DNA of 64,000 nucleotides from Cyclobacteriaceae bacterium. Its GTDB lineage: Bacteria > Bacteroidota > Bacteroidia > Cytophagales > Cyclobacteriaceae. Where the stretch lies: contig CATQIH010000029.1 in NCBI GenBank assembly GCA_958296015.1, positions 124,001 through 188,000 on the forward strand. The letters are read 5' to 3'. The position numbers were made by a program, and so were the translations under genes. Below the pieces are notes generated by a model. That model did no database searches and was not told where the DNA came from. It was given only the letters and a program-made list of their open reading frames with translations. Below are positions 1-9,275 of this stretch, piece by piece. Position 1 is the first letter of the stretch. Each line of letters begins with the position of its first letter.

Positions 1-89
1 TGCAAACTGATATTTTACAAATACATAAAATAGAGCATCATATTATTCCGTATTGGTATTTGACTTTCATTTCAATAAGATAAAAAACG

Positions 90-800
90 ATGTATATCAT
101 ATTATTTATAGGAGTTGCTATTCTTAGTTTTGCTGTTAGTAGCAGGCTTAAAAGCAAGTTTAAGAAGTATTCCCAGATACATTTGCATACAGATATATCC
201 GGGAAAGAGATTGCAGAGCGGATGCTGCGCGACAATGGCATCCACGATGTGCAGGTGGTATCCGTGCCAGGGCGTTTGTCAGATCACTACAACCCAGGTG
301 ATAAAACTGTTAATCTGAGTGAAGAGGTGTTTCATGGGCATTCAGTGGCGGCTGCTGCCATCGCGGCACACGAGTGCGGACATGCTGTGCAACATGCAAA
401 GGCCTATAGTTTTTTGGAGTTTAGGTCGGCAATGGTACCTGTGCAGAATGTGAGCGCACGCCTGCTCAATATTCTGGTGTTGGTCTTATTTGTTGGTGGA
501 GGATTGCTTTTCAACGGCGCAGCAGGTGGGGCGTTTCCTATGAGGACTATCCTGCTTGTCATCATTGCCTGTTACGGGGTGATCACACTGTTTTCTTTGG
601 TCACGTTGCCCGTAGAGTTTGATGCCAGCAAACGTGCGCTGGCCTGGATCAAAGATCGCAACATTGCCAGTCCCGATGAATATGGCATGGCCAAAGATGC
701 CCTGAAGTGGGCTGCTATGACCTATCTGGTGGCTGCGCTGGGTTCAATTGTAGGATTGCTCTATTGGATTTCTATTTATATGGGGGGCAACCGCAACTAG
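90..800 (+). CDS. YugP-family neutral zinc metallopeptidase (membrane)
   Basis: A 236-residue integral membrane protein of the YugP/Zn_peptidase_2 family, a predicted zinc metallopeptidase whose substrates are not well defined. Seen: an N-terminal membrane segment (about residues 2-17), the zinc motif HECGH at 94-98, a downstream EFDAS motif (176-180) that fits a third metal ligand, and three further hydrophobic segments (about 118-141, 151-173, 208-231). Length is normal for the family and the ATG follows an A-rich leader typical of Bacteroidota. It is the first gene on its strand here; a hairpin follows it. Family assignment is strong; the physiological target is unknown. Confidence 0.9.
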   Translation: MYIILFIGVAILSFAVSSRLKSKFKKYSQIHLHTDISGKEIAERMLRDNGIHDVQVVSVPGRLSDHYNPGDKTVNLSEEVFHGHSVAAAAIAAHECGHAVQHAKAYSFLEFRSAMVPVQNVSARLLNILVLVLFVGGGLLFNGAAGGAFPMRTILLVIIACYGVITLFSLVTLPVEFDASKRALAWIKDRNIASPDEYGMAKDALKWAAMTYLVAALGSIVGLLYWISIYMGGNRN

Positions 801-825
801 GTTTTGTAAGCATAATAAACTTGAA

Positions 826-860
826 GGATAGCACCTCTGGCAGGTGCTATTCTATTCTGT
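826..860 (+). terminator. Probable intrinsic terminator after the YugP-like gene
   Basis: A perfect 9-bp inverted repeat (ATAGCACCT at 828-836 and AGGTGCTAT at 842-850, 5-nt loop) is followed by a T-rich but interrupted tract. It lies 28 nt after the stop codon. The weak U-tract makes termination likely rather than certain. Confidence 0.6.
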
Positions 861-937
861 AGAGATTTGTTATATTGCCATTAAATACGCTGCATGCATA
901 ACAAATTTGTGTGCTTATCATTAAAATAACAACAACT

Positions 938-2077
938 ATGACGTTCGAATTATCAGAAGAACATCTGGCAGTACAGGAAGCAGCCAGAGATTTTGCCCAG
1001 AATGAATTGTTGCCTGGCGTAATAGAAAGGGATGAGCAGCAAAAGTTTCCTACTCAGGAGATCAAAAAGATGGGCGAACTAGGCTTTATGGGCATGATGG
1101 TCAGCGAAGATTATGGTGGCGGCGGAATGGATACTAAATCGTATGTGCTGGCAATGGAAGAAATTTCTAAAGTAGACGCTTCTGCTTCTGTTGTAATGTC
1201 TGTCAATAACTCACTGGTTTGCTGGGGCATAGAAAAGTACGGTAGCGACTACCAGAAAGAGAAATACCTGAAGCGACTGGCTACCGGGGAGATTATTGGG
1301 GCTTTCTGCTTGTCGGAGCCGGAGGCAGGTTCTGATGCTACCTCGCAAAGGACGACAGCCATAGATCGGGGTGATCATTATTTGCTCAACGGTACCAAGA
1401 ACTGGATCACCAATGGCAATTCTTCCTCTGTTTGTATTGTCATTGCTCAGAGCCATCCGGAACTGGGGCACAAAGGGATCAATGCTTTTTTGGTAGATAA
1501 AGATGCTGAAGGGTTTATAGTGGGCAAAAAAGAGAACAAAATGGGCATACGTGCCTCCGACACTCATTCGCTGATGTTCAGTGATGTGAAGGTACCCAAA
1601 GAGAACAGGATAGGAGAGGATGGCTTTGGATTCAGGTTTGCCATGTCTGTATTGAGTGGCGGCAGAATTGGCATTGCAGCGCAGGCACTGGGCATTGCTT
1701 CCGGAGCTTATGAGCGGGCACTCCAGTATGCACAGGAGCGTAAGGCATTTGGCAAAGAGATAGCCCAGCACCAGGCCATACAGTTCAAGCTTTCGGACAT
1801 GGCTACTCAGATAGAGGCAGCCCGTTTACTTTGTCTACAGGCGGCTGACCTGAAAGACCGGGGCAAAGATTTTGCTAAAGCCAGTGCGATGGCCAAAGTG
1901 TTTGCCTCGCAAGTAGCAATGGATGTAACCACCGAAGCGGTGCAAGTGCACGGAGGATATGGGTATGTGAAGGAGTACCATGTGGAAAGGCTAATGCGAG
2001 ATGCAAAAATCACACAGATCTACGAAGGAACTACAGAGATTCAGAAAATTGTAATATTCCGTGAATTATTAAAATAA
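938..2077 (+). CDS. Acyl-CoA dehydrogenase
   Basis: A 379-residue FAD-dependent acyl-CoA dehydrogenase that oxidises an acyl-CoA thioester to the 2-enoyl-CoA in fatty-acid or branched-chain amino-acid breakdown. Seen: the N-terminal helical domain beginning with the MTFELSEEH segment, the FAD/substrate signature around AFCLSEPEAGSDA, the QVHGGYGY segment and the C-terminal YEGTTEIQ motif, where Glu363 fits the catalytic base of the short-chain class. I start at the ATG at 938, because the upstream GTG at 911 adds nine residues that the family lacks. Chain-length specificity cannot be read from sequence alone; short-chain or butyryl-CoA is the best guess. Confidence 0.92.
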   Translation: MTFELSEEHLAVQEAARDFAQNELLPGVIERDEQQKFPTQEIKKMGELGFMGMMVSEDYGGGGMDTKSYVLAMEEISKVDASASVVMSVNNSLVCWGIEKYGSDYQKEKYLKRLATGEIIGAFCLSEPEAGSDATSQRTTAIDRGDHYLLNGTKNWITNGNSSSVCIVIAQSHPELGHKGINAFLVDKDAEGFIVGKKENKMGIRASDTHSLMFSDVKVPKENRIGEDGFGFRFAMSVLSGGRIGIAAQALGIASGAYERALQYAQERKAFGKEIAQHQAIQFKLSDMATQIEAARLLCLQAADLKDRGKDFAKASAMAKVFASQVAMDVTTEAVQVHGGYGYVKEYHVERLMRDAKITQIYEGTTEIQKIVIFRELLK

Positions 2078-2147
2078 AACGATTCTCATGTAATATTTTC
2101 AGCAAAAATGAAGAAAATTTGTATAAATATGCACTTGTTTATAATTT

Positions 2148-2155
2148 TATATTTG
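2148..2155 (+). promoter_or_regulatory. Candidate Bacteroidota -7 element (TATATTTG)
   Basis: TATATTTG matches the Bacteroidota -7 consensus TAnnTTTG, 89 nt ahead of the AraC-family gene in a very AT-rich intergenic region. The nearest upstream TTTG (2118-2121) is 26 nt away, longer than the usual gap of about 20, so the -33 partner is uncertain. Confidence 0.35.
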
Positions 2156-2244
2156 TAAAGTTACATATGTTTAGTATTTTTGAATAAATATTTGTTTTTT
2201 AGCGTTCATAAGAACTACTGCACACAAATACATTTTTACTCTTG

Positions 2245-3168
2245 ATGGAAGATTATAACAAAATCATTGAATCGCTCAGCGTTCGTTTTATCAAATCCAA
2301 AAATATCCGGATTTTACAACCTGTAAAAATACAGAACTACTACGATGTTGAAAACACAATTCTGGTACTCAATAGAGGCAAGATTCGCTATGGCGAAGAC
2401 GACCAGTTTGTAAACGGTGGCAGCGTACTTTTTATCCCCGGGGGTAAGAATATATCTATCACTTATGGAACGGGTGATCCGGTGAGCCTTTCCAATGATG
2501 ACTTCATCAATAATAAGGAATTATACTTCCAGTCACTGGAAACCACAGATGTAAGTACGCTGGAAGCAGAAAACTACAGCTTTATCAACTTTGAAGCGAA
2601 GGTTTTTGACTCGGTGAACTTCTTTGCTTCCCTGGAAATCCCTCCTTTTGTTATAGAAGACAACAGCAAGGTCAACGACCTGATCAGAGAAATTTTGCGG
2701 GAAAACATTTCTGATACGCCCGGAAAAGATCGTATTATCAAGCTGAGTACCGAACGAATGGTAATTGAGATTATCCGCCATATCTTAGAAAACCGCATGT
2801 TTGTGGAACAATTGGCTACAAACAGTACCTATTTCAAAGACCCACGCCTGATAGACATATTTGCCTACATTAAAGACAATATTGGGGGTGATCTTTCTAA
2901 TAAAGTGTTGGCCAATGTAGCCAACGTATCAGAAGACTATGTAGGACAGTATTTTAAGATGCTGACAGGCATCAATCCGCAAGACTATATTGAATATCAG
3001 CGTATGGAACAGGCAGTAAACTTGCTGCGAACTACCAAAAAGAGCATCAGAGAGATCGGTAAAGAAGTAGGCTACAAAGATACCGCTTACTTCTGCCGAC
3101 GCTTCAAGATGATGTTTGGCATACCTGCCGGCAAAATGCGCCGCAGAGAGTCACTGATGAATATATAA
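2245..3168 (+). CDS. AraC-family transcriptional regulator
   Basis: A 307-residue DNA-binding regulator. The N-terminal two thirds (about 1-200) is an effector or dimerisation region resembling a small cupin-like fold (VLNRGKIRYGEDDQFVNGG) without a recognisable ligand. The C-terminal 100 residues carry the double helix-turn-helix of the AraC/XylS family, including LANVANVSEDYVGQYFK and the second-helix signature IREIGKEVGYKDTAYFCRRF. The start is the ATG at 2245; a TTG one codon upstream is less likely. It is transcribed alone and followed by a strong terminator. Targets cannot be inferred, though the acyl-CoA dehydrogenase lies directly upstream. Confidence 0.88.
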   Translation: MEDYNKIIESLSVRFIKSKNIRILQPVKIQNYYDVENTILVLNRGKIRYGEDDQFVNGGSVLFIPGGKNISITYGTGDPVSLSNDDFINNKELYFQSLETTDVSTLEAENYSFINFEAKVFDSVNFFASLEIPPFVIEDNSKVNDLIREILRENISDTPGKDRIIKLSTERMVIEIIRHILENRMFVEQLATNSTYFKDPRLIDIFAYIKDNIGGDLSNKVLANVANVSEDYVGQYFKMLTGINPQDYIEYQRMEQAVNLLRTTKKSIREIGKEVGYKDTAYFCRRFKMMFGIPAGKMRRRESLMNI

Positions 3169-3196
3169 GTCGATTCCTCTTTATACTACACAACTG

Positions 3197-3226
3197 TAAC
3201 CCGGCTTTGTCCGGGTTATTTTTTTG
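3197..3226 (+). terminator. Strong intrinsic terminator
   Basis: A perfect 8-bp stem (TAACCCGG / CCGGGTTA, loop CTTTGT) is followed directly by a run of eight or nine T. It ends the AraC-family gene and lies between two convergent genes. Confidence 0.9.
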
Positions 3227-3245
3227 TATTTCCAGATTTCATGTA

Positions 3246-3986
3246 TTAGAAACGATAAATAGTGCCTTGCCGGATCAAAACATCAGACCCTTTTGCAAGC
3301 AGAACCGATGCAGGCGGTTGTGAAAGATACGGCTCAAACGCTGATCCGTACAGGTTAACAGCATTGGAAGAGACTTCAAAATGCCTGATCGGAAAAATTT
3401 CCCACCGTGGATGTTCAACACCATATTCAAGCGTTTGGGAAGTACCAAACGGCGTGTATCCCCAATAATGCTCAGCAATAAACGCTTCTGGCGAATCTTC
3501 GCCAATGGCCTGAGCAGTTGGTGCTGTTACTGCCATTATCCGATGCCATTCCCCCCTTTTTTTCCATTGATAAGCCACTTCCAGACTATCATCTGCCTGA
3601 GCACGGATGCTATGGCGCATAGGCGCGTATCCATAATGCTCCTTGAACAACCAGTTGGCTATAATCACTACCATAGGTTTAGGCACTAATTCGCTGATAA
3701 ATACCGTACCTCTCCGCCACTCTCCCTGATATTGATAACGCACATAGAAGCGAAGATTGACTTCCGTAAAATGACGATGAAAGGGAATAGCCGACTTCAT
3801 AACTCTAGTATGGCAAAAACGAAATGCCACAATACTGACAAAAGTCTTTTCCTGAAAGTAATCCAACTGGGCACCCGCCGGAAGATAAGGCATCAAAATA
3901 GCGGGTGAAACCTCATAACTGGCCATAATGAGGTGTTCCCAGGAGGCAGTGAGAAAAATGGGTAGTTTACGAAAAGATTGAACCAT
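3246..3986 (-). CDS. DUF2071 (YqjF-family) protein
   Basis: A 246-residue cytoplasmic protein of the DUF2071/YqjF family, related in fold to acetoacetate decarboxylase. Seen: the opening TASWEHLIMASYEVSPAIL, a family hallmark with a conserved Trp and an alternation of short beta strands, the FVSIVAFRF strand, and NLRFYVRY. No signal peptide or membrane segment is visible. Biochemical function is not established for the family. It converges on the AraC-family gene and lies divergently close to nothing that suggests a pathway. Confidence 0.82.
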   Translation of the reverse strand: MVQSFRKLPIFLTASWEHLIMASYEVSPAILMPYLPAGAQLDYFQEKTFVSIVAFRFCHTRVMKSAIPFHRHFTEVNLRFYVRYQYQGEWRRGTVFISELVPKPMVVIIANWLFKEHYGYAPMRHSIRAQADDSLEVAYQWKKRGEWHRIMAVTAPTAQAIGEDSPEAFIAEHYWGYTPFGTSQTLEYGVEHPRWEIFPIRHFEVSSNAVNLYGSAFEPYLSQPPASVLLAKGSDVLIRQGTIYRF

Positions 3987-4021
3987 AAGTTGGTATTTTT
4001 AGTGCTTTTTTGACAAAAACC

Positions 4022-4618
4022 TTACATCAAAAAATTTATGAAATATTTTTGGGCCTCCTGCCACTTATTTTTTCGAATGGCAAGTTCGAACAAACAGCCC
4101 TGTTCAAAACTTTGGGAAACTATCTCTACCTGGTGTTGATGCACAAGCTGCATCACCTCACTGGTAGCTGTGTAGGGAAAAGAAATCCTAAAAATTTGTT
4201 TGATCACCTTTTCAACAATCACATTGTTGCAGATAGCATCCATAGCCGCCATCTTATAAGCATTGATCAGACCACTCATTCCTAGCTTGGTACCACCAAA
4301 ATACCGTACTACTACAATTAGTACATCCTGTAGGCTATACGACCGGATCTGTCCCAGAATAGGATCCCCGGCAGAATGAGCAGGTTCTCCGTCATCGCTG
4401 GCCCTAAACGTTTCCTCACGCCCTTCTTCCAGTTTGAAAACAAAAGCATAACAATAATGTCGGGCATCGTGGTATTCCTTTTTCAACTGATCCAATAGCT
4501 CTTTTACATGCTGCTCATTTTCTACAGGATAGGCAAACGATATAAACTTACTGCCTTTTTCTTTATACAAGCCTTCCGATGTTTTGGCCAGAGAACGATA
4601 TGTATCAGGTGTTTCCAA
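4022..4618 (-). CDS. IMPACT/YigZ family protein
   Basis: A 198-residue member of the YigZ/IMPACT (UPF0029) family, a widespread small protein implicated in translation-related functions, related by domain to eukaryotic IMPACT. Seen: the N-terminal core with KGSKFISFAYPV, the DARHYCYAF motif with conserved His/Tyr residues, SDDGEPAHSAGDPIL (the family signature GEPxxTAGxP-like) and RYFGGTKLGMSGLI. The C-terminal domain (about 130-198) matches the ferredoxin-like DUF1949 extension. It lies 15 nt downstream of the Nnr gene on the same strand and is probably cotranscribed with it. Confidence 0.88.
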   Translation of the reverse strand: METPDTYRSLAKTSEGLYKEKGSKFISFAYPVENEQHVKELLDQLKKEYHDARHYCYAFVFKLEEGREETFRASDDGEPAHSAGDPILGQIRSYSLQDVLIVVVRYFGGTKLGMSGLINAYKMAAMDAICNNVIVEKVIKQIFRISFPYTATSEVMQLVHQHQVEIVSQSFEQGCLFELAIRKNKWQEAQKYFINFLM

Positions 4619-4633
4619 TAGTCAATACTTGCT

Positions 4634-6163
4634 TTATGCTAAGTTTTTGAAAGCTTTTCCCAGGTGATCGATTAAGTCAGTAGCCGTCATAGCTTCCTGG
4701 CTGAGTGCATCAGCGGCCAGATCGCCAGCCAGGCCATGCAAATATACACCCAGCATAGCGGCCTCTCCGGAACCGTACTGCTGCGCAATCAAGGCAGTGA
4801 TTACGCCGGTCAGTGCATCGCCGGTGCCGCCAGTAGCCATGCCTGGGTTGCCCGTGCTGTTGAAGTATATTTTACCATCAGGGGTACCAATAGCGGTACG
4901 TGAGCCTTTCAGCGTGACATACACTTTATGCTTTTTGGTGAACTGCTGTAGCAGTTCCAAACGATGAAAATCGTTGCTGGCTTTTTCTGTAAGTCGCTCA
5001 AACTCTTTTGGATGCGGTGTGAGTATGGAATTCTCTGGCAGATTTTCCAGTAATGCCGGATGCTTGCTGCAAATATTCAGTGCGTCAGCATCTAGTACCA
5101 TGCGCATATTACGTTTTTTTGCTTCTTTAAGCAGTTCTTTCAGTGCCTGGACAGTCTTTTCGTCAGTACCAATGCCAGGTCCGATGCCTACAACATCATA
5201 TTTGTCCAATGCAGTACGTCCTTCCTGTGCTAAAGCCGTGAAGATGAAATGATCCTGGTCTGTGGTGGTCATGGCTTCGGGATTGGCAATCTGCATAATT
5301 TCATAACCGCACTCCGGCACATGCACCGTCAGCAGACCTACGCCGCTTTTGAGGCAGGCTTTTGCGCAAATAACGCTGGCACCCATCTTGCCGTAGCTAC
5401 CGGCAATCATAATCACTTTGCCATAGTTGCCTTTGTTGGAAAAAAGCTTTCGTTTTTTTCTCATCGCCTTTACCATCGCAGGTTCAGCATAATAATAATC
5501 TGTTGCAGCAGCTTCTATTGCTGGTTGATACAGTCCTATATCCAGCACCTTCCACTCGCCAACAAACGGTTCATTCTGTGGCAGCAAAAAGGCAAGCTTT
5601 GGCATCTGGAAGGTAAATGTATAATCGGCTTGGATTATCGGTGCGTCTTCTTCCACAAGCTTATCAGCATAGAGGCCGGAAGGAATGTCTATGGCTACCA
5701 CTGTTGCCTTGCTGTGGTTGATTTGTGTGATGATCTGGGCAAAAAACCCTTCTATTTTCCGGCTCAAGCCAGAGCCGAAAAGGCCATCAATAACCACCGA
5801 CTGTTGAGACATCATAGGCAGGGTGCCTGATGCTTCAATATTTTGAACATGCTGACCTCGTTCTTGTAGCCGTTTGAGGTTGGCGTTGAAATCAGCAGAA
5901 CCTTTTTCCTGTGAGTTTACCGTAAAGATATGTGCTTCATATTGGCGGTCGAGCAGCATACGGGCAATAGCCAGACCATCGCCACCGTTGTTGCCAGGTC
6001 CGCAAAAGATATAAACAGGCTGTGTGGCACGCTGGAATGTGGCTGTGAATTCGTTGATGAAAGCCGTGGCAGCTCGCTCCATTAGGTCAACAGAGGATAT
6101 ACCTGTATGTTGTATGGTAGCAGCGTCGATGTTGTGGGTTTGTGCAGCAGATAATATTTTCAT
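4634..6163 (-). CDS. nnr: Bifunctional NAD(P)HX epimerase / ADP- or ATP-dependent NAD(P)HX dehydratase
   Basis: A 509-residue metabolite-repair enzyme. The N-terminal YjeF domain (about 1-215) is the epimerase, with the nucleotide-binding motif FCGPGNNGGDGLAIAR. The C-terminal ribokinase-like domain (about 225-509) is the dehydratase, with KVIMIAGSYGKMGAS, GIGPGIGTDEKT, and the phosphate-binding GNPGMATGGTGDALTG close to the C terminus. Together they convert damaged hydrated NAD(P)H back to NAD(P)H. Both domains look complete and length is typical. The gene leads a short minus-strand unit with the YigZ-like gene. Confidence 0.95.
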   Translation of the reverse strand: MKILSAAQTHNIDAATIQHTGISSVDLMERAATAFINEFTATFQRATQPVYIFCGPGNNGGDGLAIARMLLDRQYEAHIFTVNSQEKGSADFNANLKRLQERGQHVQNIEASGTLPMMSQQSVVIDGLFGSGLSRKIEGFFAQIITQINHSKATVVAIDIPSGLYADKLVEEDAPIIQADYTFTFQMPKLAFLLPQNEPFVGEWKVLDIGLYQPAIEAAATDYYYAEPAMVKAMRKKRKLFSNKGNYGKVIMIAGSYGKMGASVICAKACLKSGVGLLTVHVPECGYEIMQIANPEAMTTTDQDHFIFTALAQEGRTALDKYDVVGIGPGIGTDEKTVQALKELLKEAKKRNMRMVLDADALNICSKHPALLENLPENSILTPHPKEFERLTEKASNDFHRLELLQQFTKKHKVYVTLKGSRTAIGTPDGKIYFNSTGNPGMATGGTGDALTGVITALIAQQYGSGEAAMLGVYLHGLAGDLAADALSQEAMTATDLIDHLGKAFKNLA

Positions 6164-6288
6164 GTTTATCGAGTTTATTTTCTCAATGCTAACAATGTTT
6201 TTCAGATATTAGCAAACCTGTATGAAGTCAACTGGTTTGATACAAAGCATTGTTTCATATTTTTAAGTAAATTTTAAGATACTACAAC

Positions 6289-6669
6289 ATGGAAAGAAAA
6301 GTGATCAACACGTCGGAAGCTCCGGCTCCTATAGGCCCATATAGCCAGGCTGTGCAGGCAAATGGTATGCTATATGTTTCCGGACAAATTGCCCTGGACG
6401 CTATCTCAGGTGAACTGGTCAACGATAATATCACCGAAGAGACGCATCAGGTAATGAAAAACCTGGACGCTATCCTAAAAGCAGCCGGCACCGGGTTCAA
6501 CAAGATAGTCAAATGTTCTATTTTTATAGCAGATATGCAGCAATTTGCTACCATCAACGACGCTTATGGACAATATTTCAAAGAAAATGCACCAGCCCGA
6601 GAGACAGTAGAGGTAAGTTGCTTGCCCAAAAATGTGAACGTAGAAATTTCCTGTATAGCCATCGTCTGA
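6289..6669 (+). CDS. ridA: RidA/YjgF-family enamine/imine deaminase
   Basis: A 126-residue RidA-family protein that hydrolyses reactive 2-aminoacrylate-type enamines from PLP enzymes. Seen: the typical start with APAPIGPYSQAVQANG, the MLYVSGQIALD strand, and the C-terminal signature PARETVEVSCLP with the conserved substrate-binding Arg, followed by NVEISCIAIV. Length is exactly typical. Family level is firm; the gene symbol follows the general subfamily and the precise paralogue is not settled. Confidence 0.92.
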   Translation: MERKVINTSEAPAPIGPYSQAVQANGMLYVSGQIALDAISGELVNDNITEETHQVMKNLDAILKAAGTGFNKIVKCSIFIADMQQFATINDAYGQYFKENAPARETVEVSCLPKNVNVEISCIAIV

Positions 6670-6670
6670 T

Positions 6671-7144
6671 ATGTATCTGCTACCCATAGAGCGGGAAACC
6701 TGGGTGCTGCCTTATCAGCAGGATGAGGTATTCAAAAAATTATGGAAGGCAACCCTGCCAGTCCGGCCTGAAGTGCGGATACCAAACGTGCCGGAGCATA
6801 CTTTTCTGTTCAACGGCTGGGTAAAACTTGATCAGTTTAAATTGTCTAAAAAAATACCCAGAGCCAACAATTTTCTGCCTATTATGTATGGAGAAATAGA
6901 AAAGACCTCCAAAGGGAGCATTGTGTTTGTCAGGTACCAGTTGTTTTTCGCCACCATTGTTTTTCTGGTTTTCTGGTCGGTGGTTACTGTGCTTTTTGCT
7001 ATTTATTTTTACGTATACGAGCAGATATACTTGTATAGTGGCATTTCTGTGGCCGCAGGCATAGCCAATTATGCTGTTACGGTGCTAAACTTCAAAAAAC
7101 AGGTTGAGCAGAGCAGTCAGCAACTCCGCGAAGCACTTTATTAG
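6671..7144 (+). CDS. Hypothetical membrane protein
   Basis: A 157-residue protein I do not recognise. The start codon is one nucleotide after the ridA stop codon, so the two are almost certainly cotranscribed. The first 85 residues are soluble and rich in Pro/Trp. Two adjacent hydrophobic segments follow (about 95-118 and 121-140), and the last 15 residues are polar and Gln-rich. No known motif is visible. The topology suggests an inner-membrane hairpin with both ends in the cytoplasm, or the reverse. Confidence 0.7.
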   Translation: MYLLPIERETWVLPYQQDEVFKKLWKATLPVRPEVRIPNVPEHTFLFNGWVKLDQFKLSKKIPRANNFLPIMYGEIEKTSKGSIVFVRYQLFFATIVFLVFWSVVTVLFAIYFYVYEQIYLYSGISVAAGIANYAVTVLNFKKQVEQSSQQLREALY

Positions 7145-7257
7145 CCATATCTCTATGCAGCAATTACTATCGCCTCACAAACCAGCTCCGCTTTTATGTG
7201 GTTTCTTTGCAAATGCCTAATTTCGCACAACTATCATTTAGATTGGGCAGATAACAG

Positions 7258-8817
7258 ATGACATACATGACCACGAACAAACAAATACGCGTACGATTTG
7301 CACCTAGTCCTACAGGCGCGTTGCACGTTGGAGGCGTAAGAACAGCTTTGTACAATTACCTTTTCGCCAGGCAGCATCAGGGCAAATTTTTGCTTCGGAT
7401 AGAAGATACAGACCAGCAGAGGTTGGTGCCCGGTGCAGAGGAATACATCCGCGAATCGCTGGCATGGTGTGGCATTCATCCTGATGAGGGCGTAGCAGAG
7501 GGCGGGCCACACGCACCCTACCGCCAGTCGGAGCGTGGAAAGATATATGCTCAATATGCACAGCAGCTTATCGATGCTGGTCATGCTTATTATGCCTTTG
7601 ATACGGAAGATGACCTGAATGAGATGCGAGAAAAGCTGAAAGCTGCTAATGTGGCTACTCCGCAATACAATGCCATCACGCGTATGCAGATGAAAAACTC
7701 TATCACGCTGCCTTCCGATGAAGTGCAGACGTTGATACAGGGCGGTACGCCTTATGTTATCAGACTGAAAGTGCCGCGCAAGGAAGAAGTTCGTTTGAAC
7801 GACAGGGTAAGAGGTTGGGTGATGGTACACTCCTCTACCATAGATGATAAAGTGCTGGTCAAGTCTGATGGTTTGCCTACCTACCACCTTGCCAACGTGG
7901 TAGACGATCACCTGATGGAAATTACCCACGTGATCAGGGGTGAGGAGTGGTTGCCTTCAGCACCGTTGCATGTGCTGTTGTATCGGTTTCTGGGTTGGGA
8001 AGATACCATGCCGGAGTTTGCGCACCTGCCATTGCTGCTCAAACCAGACGGCAACGGAAAGCTTAGCAAGCGTGATGCACAGCAGCATGGTTTTCCGGTA
8101 TTCCCTCTCGAATGGGAAGGGCCGGATGGAGAAAAACTGCGTGGTTTCAAACAGGATGGCTACCTGCCCGAAGCTTTTGTCAACTTCCTGGCGTTGCTGG
8201 GCTGGAACCCAGGTAGTGAGCAGGAACTGTTTAGCCTCGATGAACTGGTGCAGGCATTTAGTCTGGACCGCATCAACAAAGGGGGTGCACGGTTTGACAT
8301 ACAAAAAGCCAACTGGTTCAACCAGCAGTATATCAAAAACAAACCGGATGAAGAACTAGCCGGTTATCTTCTGCAATATTTAAAAGAACAGTCGGTAGAA
8401 AGCTCCAGGGAAAAAGCCGTTCGGGTAGCTGGCTTGATGAAAGAGCGGATCACCTTTTTGCAGGAACTATGGCTGAATGCAAAATATTTTTACGCGCCAC
8501 CTCAACAGTATGACGAAAAAATCGTGAGTAAAAAGTGGACGGACGAAGCTGTTACTATCCTGAAGAGTTATAGTGCTACCTTACAAAAGCATACCGGAGT
8601 GCTGTCTGCCGAAGAGGCAAAAGCACAATTGGAAAAGGTGCTCGAGGCATACGATATCAAGATCGGAAAAATAATGCAGGCACTCCGTGTGGCCATAACT
8701 GGTGAAGGTGGTGGGCCAGACCTGACAGAGATCATCAGTGTGCTAGGTGCAGAAGAAACTGCCACGCGTATCAATATGGCTTTGGATAAACTCAAAGATG
8801 AGGTTAAGCTGACGTAG
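7258..8817 (+). CDS. gltX: Glutamate--tRNA ligase
   Basis: A class I aminoacyl-tRNA synthetase of 519 residues that charges tRNA-Glu. Seen: the HIGH-like ATP motif in PSPTGALHVGGVR, the KMSKS-equivalent KLSKR at about residues 268-272, and the C-terminal anticodon-binding helical domain. The track between them (GLPTYHLANVVDDHLM, VIRGEEWLPSAP) is characteristic of GluRS. The second ATG at 7267 gives MTTNKQIRVRFAPSP, which matches the family's short leader, so either start is possible. It is followed 33 nt later by a small conserved-looking gene and then a terminator. Confidence 0.97.
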   Translation: MTYMTTNKQIRVRFAPSPTGALHVGGVRTALYNYLFARQHQGKFLLRIEDTDQQRLVPGAEEYIRESLAWCGIHPDEGVAEGGPHAPYRQSERGKIYAQYAQQLIDAGHAYYAFDTEDDLNEMREKLKAANVATPQYNAITRMQMKNSITLPSDEVQTLIQGGTPYVIRLKVPRKEEVRLNDRVRGWVMVHSSTIDDKVLVKSDGLPTYHLANVVDDHLMEITHVIRGEEWLPSAPLHVLLYRFLGWEDTMPEFAHLPLLLKPDGNGKLSKRDAQQHGFPVFPLEWEGPDGEKLRGFKQDGYLPEAFVNFLALLGWNPGSEQELFSLDELVQAFSLDRINKGGARFDIQKANWFNQQYIKNKPDEELAGYLLQYLKEQSVESSREKAVRVAGLMKERITFLQELWLNAKYFYAPPQQYDEKIVSKKWTDEAVTILKSYSATLQKHTGVLSAEEAKAQLEKVLEAYDIKIGKIMQALRVAITGEGGGPDLTEIISVLGAEETATRINMALDKLKDEVKLT

Positions 8818-8850
8818 TAAACATTTTTGTTCAACTAAAGTTATACAATT

Positions 8851-9087
8851 ATGGGACGAAAGAAACTAAGCAAAAGAGAAACTCCCAAAGTCAATCCTGA
8901 ACTTGATGGTTTTGACATCAAGATTGATTCTTTTGGTGAGATCAGTACGAATTATGATATTGATAAAATCAATAAATTTCTCAATCGCCATGTAGATGAC
9001 AAAAAGCTGCGTGACAGAGACGATATTGAGACTAAAGAAACAGGCAACAAGGAAGATGATGCGTCTGAGGAGAACACAGACAAATGA
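8851..9087 (+). CDS. Small charged hypothetical protein downstream of gltX
   Basis: A 78-residue, highly charged cytoplasmic protein with no recognised domain. Seen: a Lys/Arg-rich start (MGRKKLSKRE), a central segment with alternating hydrophobics (DGFDIKIDSFGEISTNYDIDK is the core, positions 20-40), and a disordered acidic tail. The composition, proper ATG and position between gltX and a terminator support a real gene cotranscribed with gltX. Function unknown. Confidence 0.75.
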   Translation: MGRKKLSKRETPKVNPELDGFDIKIDSFGEISTNYDIDKINKFLNRHVDDKKLRDRDDIETKETGNKEDDASEENTDK

Positions 9088-9127
9088 ACTGCAAATTGTT
9101 GTATTGGAAAGTTACTCGAATGCACGC

Positions 9128-9157
9128 AAAGCAATCCTGAAGGGTTGCTTTTTTTAT
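9128..9157 (+). terminator. Intrinsic terminator of the gltX unit
   Basis: The arms AAGCAATCC and GGGTTGCTT (about 9 bp with one G-T pair, 3-nt loop) are followed by a T run. It lies 41 nt after the small gene's stop codon. Confidence 0.85.
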
Positions 9158-9275
9158 TGAATACAGAGTATTTTCTGAATCAGTAGTTAAAGAGGCAAAT
9201 ATTTATTGGACAACGAATATGTGGATTTGTAAAAAAATACCTATTTTGACTACACGATAACATAAATCAGCCAAT

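Noticed and set aside
911-937. GTG start of the acyl-CoA dehydrogenase at 911
   Set aside because: Adds nine residues of MLIIKITTT that the family does not have; ATG at 938 is the better start.
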